DNA of 64,000 nucleotides from Vibrio sp. HB236076. Lineage in GTDB: Bacteria; Pseudomonadota; Gammaproteobacteria; Enterobacterales; Vibrionaceae. Location of the stretch: contig NZ_CP162601.1 of assembly GCF_040957575.1 (NCBI RefSeq), positions 930,001-994,000 of the forward strand. Direction: 5' to 3'. Of this stretch, positions 1-10,108 are shown in pieces. A program made the translations under genes and the position numbers. How positions within the stretch are numbered: position 1 is the stretch's first letter; the number at the start of each line of letters is the position of its first letter. Below the pieces are notes generated by a model, which was not told where the DNA came from, did not search any database, and saw only the letters and a program-made list of their open reading frames with translations.

Positions 1-182
1 AGGAACATGGCCAATTCTTCTTGCTGATTCTCGTTATCGAGCAATTCACTTTGCGCCAGTAAGGTAAACATTTCATCTGCCATATCCAGCATTTTGTCAT
101 AAGCGTCGGCTTCTGCTTTAGAGGTAAAGGTCATTTTTTCTTCTCCGTTGCGCTCGACCACGTACTTGACGATTACAGCCAT
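1..182 (-). CDS. yebG: DNA damage-inducible protein YebG (partial, C-terminus outside window)
   Basis: A small SOS-regulated protein of unknown biochemical role. The first 60 codons are in the window. Reading from the ATG at 182, the N-terminus begins MAVIVKYVVERNGEEKMTF and continues with TSKAEADAYDKMLD, which closely follows E. coli YebG as I remember it (MAVEVKYVV...EEKMSFTSKKEADAYDKMLD). A good ribosome site (aaagga) lies 7 nt before the ATG and a LexA box lies 27 nt upstream, fitting the known SOS control of this family. It is transcribed away from recC. The 3' end is missing only because the window starts here. Confidence 0.93.
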   Translation of the reverse strand, partial: MAVIVKYVVERNGEEKMTFTSKAEADAYDKMLDMADEMFTLLAQSELLDNENQQEELAMF

Positions 183-505
183 GGTAATTCCTTTGTGTTG
201 AGTTAAAATACTGTCTTTTTATACAGATTGAGGTCGGCTTTGTCCAGTCTCAGTGATGATGGTAGCAAGAGAGCCGGGTTAAATGACAGCCAGATTGAGC
301 AACCCAAAGGGGGCGTCACTTTGCCAATCGTCGGGGAGTTAACCACTCGCGACTCGTTTTGCGCCGCCGCGCATGAGAACGCCAGCCAGATGAGCTGAAA
401 AAGTGCCTAAATTGTCGGCGTTAAACGGCAATCAAAGGGGGATGAAGGTTACTTTTCTGCAAATTGTGCTAGGCTAATCTGATTGTTTCCAACGAGTTGC
501 TCGCG
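183..505. other. Intergenic region yebG-recC
   Basis: About 320 bp between divergent genes. It holds the LexA box at 209-228. Near recC there is a weak sigma70-like pair, TTACTT with GCTAAT 18 nt later (about 450-479), which could start the recC message. I saw no RNA gene, repeat or convincing ORF in the middle part. Confidence 0.6.
209..228 (-). promoter_or_regulatory. LexA box of yebG
   Basis: The sequence is CTGT-N8-ACAG (211-226), a perfect palindromic SOS-box core with an AT-rich centre. Read on the minus strand it is CTGTATAAAAAGACAG, close to the form CTGTATAT-4W-ACAG. It sits directly upstream of a TATTTT that could be the yebG -10. LexA bound here would block yebG; RecA-stimulated cleavage of LexA after DNA damage would release it. 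Confidence 0.9.
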
Positions 506-3500
506 ATGTTTACTTTGTACCACTCTAATCAAGTTGACGTGTTGAAATCCCTGGTGGTGGCGTTAATAAAGCAAGACCCATTATCCGATCCCCTTCGCTC
601 TGAGCATATTTTAGTGCAAAGCCCCGGAATGGCTCAGTGGCTTAAAATTGCGTTGTCTGAGGAAATGGGTGTGGCCGCCAATTTGTCTTTTTCACTGCCC
701 GCGAGTTTTATATGGGATAGTTTTGTCGCTGTGTTGCCGGGGATCCCTAAACAAAGCGCTTTTAACAAGCAAGCCATGACTTGGAAACTGATGCACTTGT
801 TACCTCAGTATTTGTCACGAGATGAGTTTGAGCCACTTCGTCATTATTTGAGTGGCGACAAAGATGAGAGTAAACGCTATCAATTGGCGGAGAAAATTGC
901 TGACATCTTCGATGGTTATTTGGTCTATCGACCCGATTGGATAGCGAGTTGGGAAGCGGGGCAAAGGGTGGCTGCACTGGGCGACGAGCAAGAGTGGCAA
1001 GCACAACTTTGGCAAGCCTTGTGTCAGTATACCCATCAATTGGGGCAATCGCCTTATCACCGTGCGAACTTATATCAAGATTTTATCCAAGCCTTGCAAC
1101 ACACGCCGACGGGTAAGTTGCCATCGCGTTTGTTCATATTTGGTATTTCCTCGTTACCGCCACGTTATCTCGATGCGCTGGAAGCGTTGGGCCAGCACAT
1201 GGACATTCACTTTATGCTCACCAACCCTTGTCAGTTTTATTGGGGGGAGATCCGCGACCGACAGTATCTCGCTTCTTTGCAATCCAAACAGAGACAAAAG
1301 GCGCATTTGTCGTTGCCGATGGCGTTGCGTCAACAGCCTCAATCTTGGCTTAAATATGATTTAGAGCAGCAAGCGAACTTGCATACTGATGTGGTTGGCA
1401 ACAGTTTACTGGCTTCCATGGGCAAGATGGGCAGAGATAACTTGTACTTGTTGTCGCAAATGTCGGTGAACGAAATTGAAGCCTTTGTCGACGTGACGAG
1501 AAATAGCTTACTGCATCATGTACAAGCGGATATCCTCGCGCTTGAAGAACATCAAGACGAGAGCAACATATTGACCAGCGAGCACAAACAGGTTCTTGAG
1601 CAAATTGACTCGTCTTTGAGCTTTCACGCTTGTCACAGTCCGATGCGTGAAGTCGAGGTGTTACACGATAATTTGCTGGCCATGTTTGAGCAACACCCAG
1701 AACTTAAACCCCGTGACGTGATTGTTATGGTGTCTGATATCAATGCTTACAGTCCGGCGATCCAGGCGGTGTTTGGTAACGCGCCTAGCCACCGGTATAT
1801 CCCTTTCTCGATTTCCGATCGCAGTCGCGCGCAAGAAAACCCGGTACTGGTGGCTTTTTTACAACTGGTGTCTATGCCAAGCAAGCGCTGTTTGGCGTCT
1901 GAACTGCTTGAATTATTGGAAACCCCCGCCATTTTGCGCCGCTTTGATATCAGTGAAAGCGACTTCCATAAGGCCAAACGTTGGGTCGAAGAGTCCGGCA
2001 TCCGCTGGGGGCTCAATCCCGATACCGCTGCCGAGTTTGACTTGCCGAGTTATCGGCAAAATACCTGGCAGTTCGGCATCGAGCGGATGTTAATGGGCTA
2101 CGCCATGGCCGAAGACAGTATGCTGTCCTTACCCGATGGCGACACCATTGCGCCGTATTGCCAAGTTCAGGGGTTGGCCGCTCAGCTAGTGGGCAAATTG
2201 GCCGCGTATTTGTCTTTGTTAGCCCAGTATCGACAGCGCTTATCACAGACGCAACGTGCTGAGCAATGGCGCGATGTATTACTGTCTATGTTAGCGGATT
2301 TTTTCCTTGCCGATGAACAAGAAGAGTTGGCCTTACAAAGTATCCGCGAAGCGTTGACTCAATTGGTACAAGGCATTGATGAGGCTCAGTATGTCGGGGG
2401 GGTGACCCCAAACATCGTCAAGCAGTTCTTGAGTGACAAACTGGATAATTCCCGAATTAGTCAACGCTTTTTAGCAGGGCAAGTCAACTTTTGTACTTTG
2501 ATGCCAATGCGTTCCGTGCCTTTTCCCGTGGTGTGCTTATTGGGGATGAACGACGGTGCTTACCCACGGCATGTGCCAAGGGAAGGTTTTGACTTGATGA
2601 ACGTCAGTCACCGTGCGGGGGACCGTTCGCGTCGAGACGATGACCGCTATTTATTTTTAGAGGCATTGCTTTCTGCTGAGCAGCGTTTATACATCAGTTA
2701 CATTGGCCATTCTATTCAAGATAACAGTGAGCGCATGCCATCGATTTTAGTGGCGGAACTTTTTGAGTACCTAGCGCAAAACTATTGTTTGGCGGGCGAT
2801 GAGACGTTAAGTGTTGATGAATCTGGCCAGCGTTTGATTCAAGCGCTATGTCATCAGCACCCTATGGTGCCCTTTAGTCCGCAGGCTTATCAAGGCGAAC
2901 ACGCCAGTTTTGCCTCAGAGTGGTTGCCGGTCGTCAATGGAGAACGCATTGCCAGCGCACCGCAAGGACAAGCCCTGTCTGATGTGACGCTAGACATGCA
3001 TTTTCCCTATGAGCTTGACCTGGCGGAGCTACAGCGTTTTTGGCGTTTGCCAGTGCAATACTTTTTTAATCGCCGTCTTAAAGTCTCTTTTGAACATCAA
3101 ACGTCATTAACCGTCGATGATGAGCCATTTTCACTGGACGGGTTGTCGGGCTATCAAATTCGAGAAACCTTACTTCAGCACTATCTTGCGCATCCTGAGC
3201 AACCCAGTGTTTCATTGGCCGAGTCCGTGAAACGACAATTTCAAGCTCAAGGCCGTTTGCCGATTGGCGCTTTTGGCGAGTTAGAATTTGAAGCGAACCG
3301 AGTGCAAATTGATGAGTTAGCGAAGTACTTACGGCCTTTTTTAGCCGCGCCTCATGCCGATATTGAGATCCGCTGGCCAGGAGGGGCGCTCAGTGGAGAT
3401 CGCCAGGTATCCTTGCTTGGCTGGGTGACGCAAGTCACCTCTCAAGGCTTGCTGCGTTATCGACCCGGCGCGATACGACCACAAGATTTTCTCAGTGGCT

Positions 3501-3943
3501 GGATCGATCATTTGTCTGTTGCGGTAATGGGCCAGTCACAACCGACCCATCTCATCGGTTATGACAAAAAATCTGGGGTCGTTCACTGGATCTATCCCAA
3601 GGTTGACCCCCAACTCGCCAAGACAAGCTTGTCGGAATTGATCCATAGGATGTTTGAAGGCTTGTCACACCCTTTGGCGTATTTTCCTAAAACCGCTTGG
3701 GTGGCCATTGAGGCTGGGTTCAATAAATCTGGTGATTACCACAGTGATTTAGACAAAGCGACGAAAAAAATGAGCGCGGCCTTTGAAGCAGGTTATATGA
3801 GTCGTGGTGAAGGAGAAAATCCGTACATTGCCAGGATTTGGCCACAGTGGCAGCCATCACTCGCGCAACAAGCCCTGTTAGCGGCAGAGCAAATATTGTT
3901 GTTACCAAGAAGGGTGGTTGAGAAACAGGAAGATAAAAAATAA
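506..3943 (+). CDS. recC: Exodeoxyribonuclease V subunit gamma (RecC)
   Basis: RecC is the non-catalytic subunit of the RecBCD helicase-nuclease that splits the DNA strands at a double-strand break and recognises Chi. The product from ATG 506 is 1145 aa, near the roughly 1120 aa of E. coli RecC. It begins MFTLYHSNQVDVLKSL, matching the family start (LRVYHSNRLDVLEAL). The reading frame also allows TTG at 497, but this adds only three residues and lacks a better ribosome site, so I prefer 506. Recognisable conserved blocks include VQSPGMAQWLK near residue 40 and FCTLMPMRSVPFPVVCLLGMN near residue 670. recB and recD follow on the same strand; no ptrA (pitrilysin) gene lies between recC and recB, unlike in E. 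coli. Confidence 0.96.
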   Translation: MFTLYHSNQVDVLKSLVVALIKQDPLSDPLRSEHILVQSPGMAQWLKIALSEEMGVAANLSFSLPASFIWDSFVAVLPGIPKQSAFNKQAMTWKLMHLLPQYLSRDEFEPLRHYLSGDKDESKRYQLAEKIADIFDGYLVYRPDWIASWEAGQRVAALGDEQEWQAQLWQALCQYTHQLGQSPYHRANLYQDFIQALQHTPTGKLPSRLFIFGISSLPPRYLDALEALGQHMDIHFMLTNPCQFYWGEIRDRQYLASLQSKQRQKAHLSLPMALRQQPQSWLKYDLEQQANLHTDVVGNSLLASMGKMGRDNLYLLSQMSVNEIEAFVDVTRNSLLHHVQADILALEEHQDESNILTSEHKQVLEQIDSSLSFHACHSPMREVEVLHDNLLAMFEQHPELKPRDVIVMVSDINAYSPAIQAVFGNAPSHRYIPFSISDRSRAQENPVLVAFLQLVSMPSKRCLASELLELLETPAILRRFDISESDFHKAKRWVEESGIRWGLNPDTAAEFDLPSYRQNTWQFGIERMLMGYAMAEDSMLSLPDGDTIAPYCQVQGLAAQLVGKLAAYLSLLAQYRQRLSQTQRAEQWRDVLLSMLADFFLADEQEELALQSIREALTQLVQGIDEAQYVGGVTPNIVKQFLSDKLDNSRISQRFLAGQVNFCTLMPMRSVPFPVVCLLGMNDGAYPRHVPREGFDLMNVSHRAGDRSRRDDDRYLFLEALLSAEQRLYISYIGHSIQDNSERMPSILVAELFEYLAQNYCLAGDETLSVDESGQRLIQALCHQHPMVPFSPQAYQGEHASFASEWLPVVNGERIASAPQGQALSDVTLDMHFPYELDLAELQRFWRLPVQYFFNRRLKVSFEHQTSLTVDDEPFSLDGLSGYQIRETLLQHYLAHPEQPSVSLAESVKRQFQAQGRLPIGAFGELEFEANRVQIDELAKYLRPFLAAPHADIEIRWPGGALSGDRQVSLLGWVTQVTSQGLLRYRPGAIRPQDFLSGWIDHLSVAVMGQSQPTHLIGYDKKSGVVHWIYPKVDPQLAKTSLSELIHRMFEGLSHPLAYFPKTAWVAIEAGFNKSGDYHSDLDKATKKMSAAFEAGYMSRGEGENPYIARIWPQWQPSLAQQALLAAEQILLLPRRVVEKQEDKK

Positions 3944-4172
3944 GTGGCTGGCGTTTTTTTAGAGTAGGGAGCCACACAGCCACTGAACAGAGGGAAAGAC
4001 TATCTCGTTTTTTCTTTTGTTGTTATTTGCGGTCACTCTAAAGCCAAACTCATCGCAATACCGTGAATCGGATCGCGTAACCTGGTGATTAATATTTTAA
4101 AGCGGTTATTTTTAAGATTTTTGTAAAGTAGATCACAGGATTTTCTGGATTTTTAGCGGAGGAAATTGTCGG

Positions 4173-7100
4173 ATGTCGACAGTCAATACACTCGATATGA
4201 TGCGCTTCCCATTACACGGCACTCGTTTGATTGAAGCATCGGCGGGTACGGGAAAAACATTCACTATTACAGGGCTTTATATTCGACTTCTGCTTGGTCA
4301 TGGCGATGAAGGGGCCCGTCACCCCATGCCGTTGACGGTGGATCAAATTCTGGTGGTTACTTTCACTGAAGCGGCGACGGCGGAGTTAAGAGATCGCGTG
4401 CGTCGACGCATTCACCAAGCGCGTTTGGCGTTTGAACGCTCGCACAGTGACGATCCCTTTTTGGCTCAATTGCTGCAAGAGATCCCCGCTCATCAACAAG
4501 CCGCTCAATGGTTGCTCCAAGCTGAGCGGCAAATTGACCAGGCGGCGATTTACACTATACACGGCTTTTGTCAAAGAATGCTGGTGGAAAATGCATTTGA
4601 GTCAGGCAGTCGATTTCAAAATGAGTTTATTACCGATGAAAGCCAACTCAAAGCGCAGGTAGTGGCGGATCACTGGCGGCAGTCGTTTTACGGGTTATCC
4701 GTTGATTTGACCGCGCAAGTTCGCCAGTTGTGGCAAAGTCCCAGCGCACTACTCAACGACATCGACCGTTATTTGACCGGCGCAGATGTAGAACTGATTG
4801 CGCCTATGGCTGATTTGGATTTGGGCCAAATACACAATGATATCATTCAACGCATCGATACGGTGAAAGCCCACTGGTTGCAACACCAAGAAGCGCTGTT
4901 GAAGTGCATTGAAGAATCTCAAGTCAGCAAAAAGACCTACAGTAAAAAATACCTGCCATTATGGATGCAAAAAGTGCGTTTTTGGGCAGAACAAGCAACC
5001 CGAGATTACGGGGTGCCTGATGAATTAAGTCGCTTTTCACAAGCCGTATTGATAGAAAAGACCAAGCCGGGTGAAAACGCGCCATGTCATCCGGTTTTTG
5101 AGCAGATCGAAGACTTTCTCGCTCAGCCTTTATCGTTAAAGGCGCCTTTGATGGCTCAAGCGATCCGAGCGTGTCGTCAGCGCTTAGCGGCAGCCAAAAA
5201 TCGCGATGCCTTAATGTCCTTTGACGATTTACTCAGTCAATTGGCCGGGGCCTTTTGTCTTGAAGGGGGTGAACGCTTGGCGCAGAGAATTCGCAGTCAG
5301 TACCCGGTGGCGTTGATTGATGAGTTCCAAGATACCGACCCTTTGCAATACAGTATTTTTCGCCAACTGTACTTTGATTATGCCGAATGCGGTTTGTTTA
5401 TGATTGGCGATCCTAAACAGGCCATTTATGCGTTTCGCGGTGCGGATATTTTTACCTATATCAAAGCGCGTCAAGATGTTAGCCAACATTATACCCTCAC
5501 GACAAATTGGCGCTCTTCTGCGCAGATGATCAACGCCAGCAACGCCATGTTCAAGCAGTCGCCAGCGCCCTTTCTCTACGATGATGACATTCCTTTTATT
5601 GAGGTAAACAGCAGTCCGAAGGCCGACCAAATGCATTGGTCATTGGCGGGGCAAAAGCAACCGGCGATGACTATTTGGTACGACGAGGATGAGCAAAGCC
5701 CGATGAGTAAGAGTCAGTATCAACAGGCCATGGCCAAGCATACGGCAAATGAAATTACCCGGATTTTACAACTGGCCAGTGAAGGGCAGGCGTTTTGCCA
5801 TCGCCAAGAAAAAGCGCGTCCGATTGCCGCGAAAGACATCGCGGTGTTAGTCCGCACTGCGGCAGAAGGGAGGTTAGTCCAACAAGCCCTTTCTGAACAA
5901 GGGGTGGCAAGTGTGTATTTGTCCAATCGCGACAGCGTGTTTAGCAGTGATGTGGCGGGCGAGTTGGTGTTGTTGCTCCAAGCGGTTTTAGGCTGCGAAG
6001 ATGAAAATGCGATCCGCGCCAGTCTAGCAACGCATATCTTTGCTCTGGATTTAAATGAATTGGATCAACTCAATCGCGATGAACTGGCTTGGGAAACGGT
6101 CAGTCAAGAGTTTCGTCGCTATCGGCAAATTTGGCAACAAACTGGGGTGCAGCCGATGATCCGTCGCTGGATGGCCAATCGGCAAGTGGCTGAACGTTTA
6201 TTGGCGTTGCCTCGAGGCGAACGAGTCTTGACCGACATCATGCACTTGAGTGAATTGCTCCAACAGGCCAGTCAAGAGATCGACAGCGATCACGGGCTGA
6301 TACGCTGGCTGATCCAAGCGATAGATAATGCGCAATTGGGCAGTGGACATGACGAAGCAATACAGCGTTTGGAATCTGAACGCAATTTGGTACAAATCAT
6401 CACGATTCACAAATCCAAAGGCTTGGAGTACGACTTGGTATTTTTGCCCTTTGTGTTTAGCTTTCGCAGCGCCAGTGAGGCAAAATATTACGATCAGAAA
6501 CAAAAAATGACCTTTCTTGATCTCACCCTTTCGCCCTCATCGTTAGAATGGGCCGAAAAAGAGCGCCTCGCCGAAGAGTTGCGTTTGCTCTACGTGGCGA
6601 TTACGCGAGCGGTGTTCGGTTGCTATATCGGCGCAGCACCGCTCAAACAAGGTCGTTCGTCAAAAGCGCAAACCAGTGCTCATCAATCGGCGATCGGGTA
6701 TTTATTGCAGCAGGGTCAAGAAGGCGATAGCCAAGTACTGGCGCAGGCCATCGATCAATACTGTCGCCAATGCGGTGCGCAGGTCGAGAGGGGAATTGAA
6801 ACCATCAAGCCGTTGTCGGTCGTCGAACCTCAGCAGCCCATATTACAGGCGCGACGTCTGAGTCACGGCGTCGACCGCAGTTGGAGAATGACCAGTTATT
6901 CCGGCCTGACTCGTTTTGCCAATCACCACAGTGGGCTGGATATCCCGATTGACAATCCGGCGTTTGATGTCGATTCATTCGACGATCGACAAGAGAAAGA
7001 GGCAGACCAAGAGGCATGGAATGTCTTTACGTTCCCGAAAGGGTCGACACCAGGAACATTTTTACACAGTGTTTTTGAGCAAGTGGATTTTTCACAAGCT

Positions 7101-7781
7101 GCAGACAGTGACGTTAATCAAACGGTGATCACCCAACTCCTTGAGCAAGATAATTTAGAGATGGCCTGGTTACCGGTGTTAACCCAGTGGGTTGAGCGGG
7201 TATTGACCACGCCACTCGATGGCAAAAACCTGTCTCTCAATCAATTAAGCGCTGAGCAAAAAAAAGTTGAGATGGAGTTTTTGTTGCCGATTGAGGTCTT
7301 AAATGCCGAGCAATGGCATCGCATCAGCGGTCACTATGATCCGCTTACTGCCAGAGCAGAGGCGTTGGGTTTTGAATCGGTTCAAGGCATGATCAAAGGG
7401 TTCATCGACTTGGTGTTTGAGTATCAAGGGCGTTATTACTTGTTGGACTGGAAATCAAACTTTTTGGGTGATCGCGTTGAGGATTATCAAGGCGCTCAAT
7501 TGGAGCAATCGATGATCGAGCATCGCTATGATATGCAATACCAAATTTACAGCTTGGCCTTACACCGCTTTTTGGCGTCACGCTTGCCGGGTTACGATAT
7601 TAACCGCCATTTTGGCGGAGTGTTTTACGTTTTTTTGCGTGGGGTAACCGGTGAGCCTTCGCAGGGCGTGTATTACAGCCGCCCGGCCAAGGAGATGATT
7701 TTAGCCCTCGATGCTAAGATCCGCGGCGAGGAGTTCGTCGATTTACTTACCCAAAATGGACAAATGGAGTTAGGGCTATGA
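4173..7781 (+). CDS. recB: Exodeoxyribonuclease V subunit beta (RecB)
   Basis: RecB is the 3'-5' SF1A helicase and the only nuclease subunit of RecBCD. The 1202-aa product has the Walker A loop ASAGTGKT at residues 22-29, helicase motifs VTFTEAATAELRDR (Ia), LIDEFQDTDPLQY (II), GDPKQAIYAFRGAD (III) and YVAITRA (VI), and a C-terminal RecB-family nuclease core with LLDWKSN near residue 1092, equivalent to the E. coli catalytic LDYKSN. The ATG is preceded by gcggaggaa, a strong ribosome site. A gap of 229 nt separates it from recC, so it may have its own promoter. It overlaps recD by 4 nt (ATGA), implying coupled translation. Confidence 0.97.
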   Translation: MSTVNTLDMMRFPLHGTRLIEASAGTGKTFTITGLYIRLLLGHGDEGARHPMPLTVDQILVVTFTEAATAELRDRVRRRIHQARLAFERSHSDDPFLAQLLQEIPAHQQAAQWLLQAERQIDQAAIYTIHGFCQRMLVENAFESGSRFQNEFITDESQLKAQVVADHWRQSFYGLSVDLTAQVRQLWQSPSALLNDIDRYLTGADVELIAPMADLDLGQIHNDIIQRIDTVKAHWLQHQEALLKCIEESQVSKKTYSKKYLPLWMQKVRFWAEQATRDYGVPDELSRFSQAVLIEKTKPGENAPCHPVFEQIEDFLAQPLSLKAPLMAQAIRACRQRLAAAKNRDALMSFDDLLSQLAGAFCLEGGERLAQRIRSQYPVALIDEFQDTDPLQYSIFRQLYFDYAECGLFMIGDPKQAIYAFRGADIFTYIKARQDVSQHYTLTTNWRSSAQMINASNAMFKQSPAPFLYDDDIPFIEVNSSPKADQMHWSLAGQKQPAMTIWYDEDEQSPMSKSQYQQAMAKHTANEITRILQLASEGQAFCHRQEKARPIAAKDIAVLVRTAAEGRLVQQALSEQGVASVYLSNRDSVFSSDVAGELVLLLQAVLGCEDENAIRASLATHIFALDLNELDQLNRDELAWETVSQEFRRYRQIWQQTGVQPMIRRWMANRQVAERLLALPRGERVLTDIMHLSELLQQASQEIDSDHGLIRWLIQAIDNAQLGSGHDEAIQRLESERNLVQIITIHKSKGLEYDLVFLPFVFSFRSASEAKYYDQKQKMTFLDLTLSPSSLEWAEKERLAEELRLLYVAITRAVFGCYIGAAPLKQGRSSKAQTSAHQSAIGYLLQQGQEGDSQVLAQAIDQYCRQCGAQVERGIETIKPLSVVEPQQPILQARRLSHGVDRSWRMTSYSGLTRFANHHSGLDIPIDNPAFDVDSFDDRQEKEADQEAWNVFTFPKGSTPGTFLHSVFEQVDFSQAADSDVNQTVITQLLEQDNLEMAWLPVLTQWVERVLTTPLDGKNLSLNQLSAEQKKVEMEFLLPIEVLNAEQWHRISGHYDPLTARAEALGFESVQGMIKGFIDLVFEYQGRYYLLDWKSNFLGDRVEDYQGAQLEQSMIEHRYDMQYQIYSLALHRFLASRLPGYDINRHFGGVFYVFLRGVTGEPSQGVYYSRPAKEMILALDAKIRGEEFVDLLTQNGQMELGL

Positions 7782-9880
7782 AGGCGTGCTATCAAGAGTA
7801 TTTGACCTACTGGGTAGAGCGTGGTCATTTGCGGCCGCTCGATGCGCAGTTGGCCGAGTTTATGGCCCGCTATTGTCAAGGCGAGAGCTTGCCTTTACTC
7901 GCAGCGTTGACCAGTGCCGAAGTGGGTAAGGGGCATTTGTGTTTGGCTCTCCCTCGTCAAGGACAAGCAACACGAGCGTGGTTAAGTGCTTTGGGGTGGT
8001 ACGGCCCATCACTGCAAGAGGCACAGGCATGGTTAGACAACAATGATTGGCAGCAAGAATTAATGGCGTCGCCATGGGTGGCCAAACAAGAAGAAGCCGT
8101 ACCCCTGGTGCTCGAGTCAGGACGTCTGTATTTGCATCGCTATTGGTTTTACCAGCGAGAGTTAGCCGATTGGTTACTCAGCCGCTCGGTGCCTTTGGCG
8201 ACGCCGGATTTGGCGGCCAAGAGTTTAGACCGTTTATTTGCACGAGATTACTCGCGGCTGTGGCAAGCTTGGTTGCGAGAAGGGATGGGGTTGGCCAAGG
8301 TCGAGCGCCAGCAGTGGCTGTGTGATCAGCTCGATATTGTTGCGCCAGAATCGCTCGATTGGGGCGCAATCTTTCGCCTGTTTGAAAACGCTCATCACAG
8401 TGAGGCGTTACTTGCCTTAGACAATCACATTCCGTTATCCCAGTGTTTAAATTGGCAAAAAGTGGCTGCAGGTGTGGCACTGACGCGTCGTTTTAGCGTT
8501 ATCTCGGGTGGCCCTGGTACAGGAAAAACGACCACAGTCACGAAAATTTTGGCTGCCTTACTGCAGTCGGCGCAAGCGACGGGACAGCCCTTACCCCTGA
8601 TTAAGTTGGTCGCCCCGACCGGAAAAGCGGCCACGCGACTGAGTGAGTCGATAGGGCAAGCGGTTGGGCTATTGGCGGTAGAGCCTGAGATAAAGGCTGC
8701 GATTCCTACGGTGGCGAGTACCCTACACCGTTTGTTGGGGTCGATCCCCAATCAAGTTGAATTTCGTCATCATCAGGGTAACCGACTGCACTTAGATGTC
8801 TTGGTAGTCGATGAAGCCTCGATGGTCGATTTAACCCTGATGTATAAACTGGTCAGCGCCTTACCAGACCAGGCTCAGTTGATTTTACTCGGCGATAAAG
8901 ATCAGCTAGCGTCGGTGGAAGCGGGCGCAATTTTGGGCGATATTTGTCATTTTATTGAGCAGGGGTACAGTGAAGCTCAAGCGCAGCGGTTGACGAGATT
9001 GACAGGGTTTCCTCTGAGTCAACATCATCCCAGTCAAGCCAGAGCGGGGATTGCCGATAGTTTGTGTATGCTGCAAAAAAGTTATCGCTTTGATGCGCGT
9101 TCCGGAATTGGCCAGCTTGCCAAAGCGGTGAATGGCGGCGATAAAGCAAGAGTGCATCAGGTGCTCGAGACCGGTTATCGCGACATTCGTTTTTATCCGT
9201 TAAGCAGTGAGCACTATAGCCAATGTGTTCGCGAAGTGGCAGAGGGGTATCAACACTATTGCCGCTTGATCCAAGAGCCGCCGACAGAACAAACTTGGAA
9301 AGCCACCGTCAAGCAAGCCCTATCAGCATTTAATCAATATCGCTTGCTTTGTGCGTTGCGCGAGGGCGATTTTGGCGTAAGTGGGTTTAATCAGCGTATC
9401 GAGCGTCGCTTGCGATCGCAATCTTGGTTGCCGCGCAGTGATGAGCTTTGGTATCACGGCCGGCCCATTATGATCACGCGCAACGATTACAGTTTAGAGC
9501 TTTATAACGGCGATATTGGTTTGTGCTTGTGGGATTATGATCACACAGAGAGCTTGCGCTTAAAAGTGTACTTTCAATCCCCTGATGGTGAGATCAAATC
9601 GGTATTGCCAAGCCGAGTGCCCAGTCATGACAGTGCATTTGCCATGACGGTTCACAAGTCGCAAGGGAGTGAGTTTTCTCATACTTGGATGGTGTTGCCA
9701 CCGAAAAATGCCCCGGTGCTGACACGAGAGCTGGTGTATACCGGGATCACTCGCGCCAAGCAAACCTTAACCATGTATGGTCACCTTGATGTCTTAACCG
9801 AGGCGATTGGCAGCAAAACGCACCGAGAAAGTGGCTTGGTCGAAAAGTTGGCCCGCCCAACCCAAGGTGTGGGCCGGTAG
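7778..9880 (+). CDS. recD: Exodeoxyribonuclease V subunit alpha (RecD)
   Basis: RecD is the fast 5'-3' SF1B helicase of RecBCD. The product is 700 aa, about 90 longer than E. coli RecD. Motifs in order: Walker A GGPGTGKTTTVTKIL near residue 245, APTGKAATRLSES (Ia), VVDEASMVDL (Walker B) near 345, LLGDKDQLASVEAGAILGD (III), and a C-terminal AMTVHKSQGSEF followed by YTGITRAK (V-VI). The extra length seems spread through the N-terminal region and linkers, without an obvious foreign domain. The start overlaps the recB stop. Nothing resembling a strong terminator follows; the stop lies 1 bp from the end of a small convergent ORF. Confidence 0.96.
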   Translation: MKACYQEYLTYWVERGHLRPLDAQLAEFMARYCQGESLPLLAALTSAEVGKGHLCLALPRQGQATRAWLSALGWYGPSLQEAQAWLDNNDWQQELMASPWVAKQEEAVPLVLESGRLYLHRYWFYQRELADWLLSRSVPLATPDLAAKSLDRLFARDYSRLWQAWLREGMGLAKVERQQWLCDQLDIVAPESLDWGAIFRLFENAHHSEALLALDNHIPLSQCLNWQKVAAGVALTRRFSVISGGPGTGKTTTVTKILAALLQSAQATGQPLPLIKLVAPTGKAATRLSESIGQAVGLLAVEPEIKAAIPTVASTLHRLLGSIPNQVEFRHHQGNRLHLDVLVVDEASMVDLTLMYKLVSALPDQAQLILLGDKDQLASVEAGAILGDICHFIEQGYSEAQAQRLTRLTGFPLSQHHPSQARAGIADSLCMLQKSYRFDARSGIGQLAKAVNGGDKARVHQVLETGYRDIRFYPLSSEHYSQCVREVAEGYQHYCRLIQEPPTEQTWKATVKQALSAFNQYRLLCALREGDFGVSGFNQRIERRLRSQSWLPRSDELWYHGRPIMITRNDYSLELYNGDIGLCLWDYDHTESLRLKVYFQSPDGEIKSVLPSRVPSHDSAFAMTVHKSQGSEFSHTWMVLPPKNAPVLTRELVYTGITRAKQTLTMYGHLDVLTEAIGSKTHRESGLVEKLARPTQGVGR

Positions 9881-9881
9881 A

Positions 9882-10070
9882 TTAGGGGCGGTAGGCGACT
9901 TGCGGTGAAAACGAAATCATCGCAATTCGATACCGCTGTTGATAGCGTTTTATCATCGTGTGGACCGTCTCGGTCACCGGAAAAACACAGTGGACGTGTA
10001 AACCGTCCAGCATATTGTTGTCCGCCATATCCCAAAAGCTTTGCAGTGAATTGCAAATCACAGTTTTCAT
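9882..10070 (-). CDS. Small protein of unknown function (62 aa)
   Basis: I do not recognise this protein. From ATG 10070 it reads MKTVICNSLQSFWDMADNNM, with a middle block DGLHVHCVFPVTETVHTMIK and a basic end rich in R and Y. It has no signal peptide or membrane segment. Three things favour a real gene: it fills the recD-argA gap with only 1 bp to the recD stop; taagag lies 8 nt before the ATG; and a very good sigma70 promoter points at it about 100 nt upstream. Codon use looks like that of its neighbours. Its composition (several C, H, W, M) gives no clear fold. It could still be chance on a transcript whose real product is an RNA. Confidence 0.55.
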   Translation of the reverse strand: MKTVICNSLQSFWDMADNNMLDGLHVHCVFPVTETVHTMIKRYQQRYRIAMISFSPQVAYRP

Positions 10071-10108
10071 GTTATCGCTCTTATTGCTGAACCTAAAAGG
10101 GTAGAATG

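Noticed and set aside
3944..4172. Missing ptrA between recC and recB
   Set aside because: In E. coli ptrA lies here, but its absence is the usual order in vibrios as I recall it, so it is not an unusual loss. The gap shows no remnant of the gene.
8509..9880. Longer RecD than in E. coli (700 vs about 608 aa)
   Set aside because: All helicase motifs are in order and the extra residues look spread out; Vibrio RecD proteins are commonly longer. No fusion or inserted domain seen.
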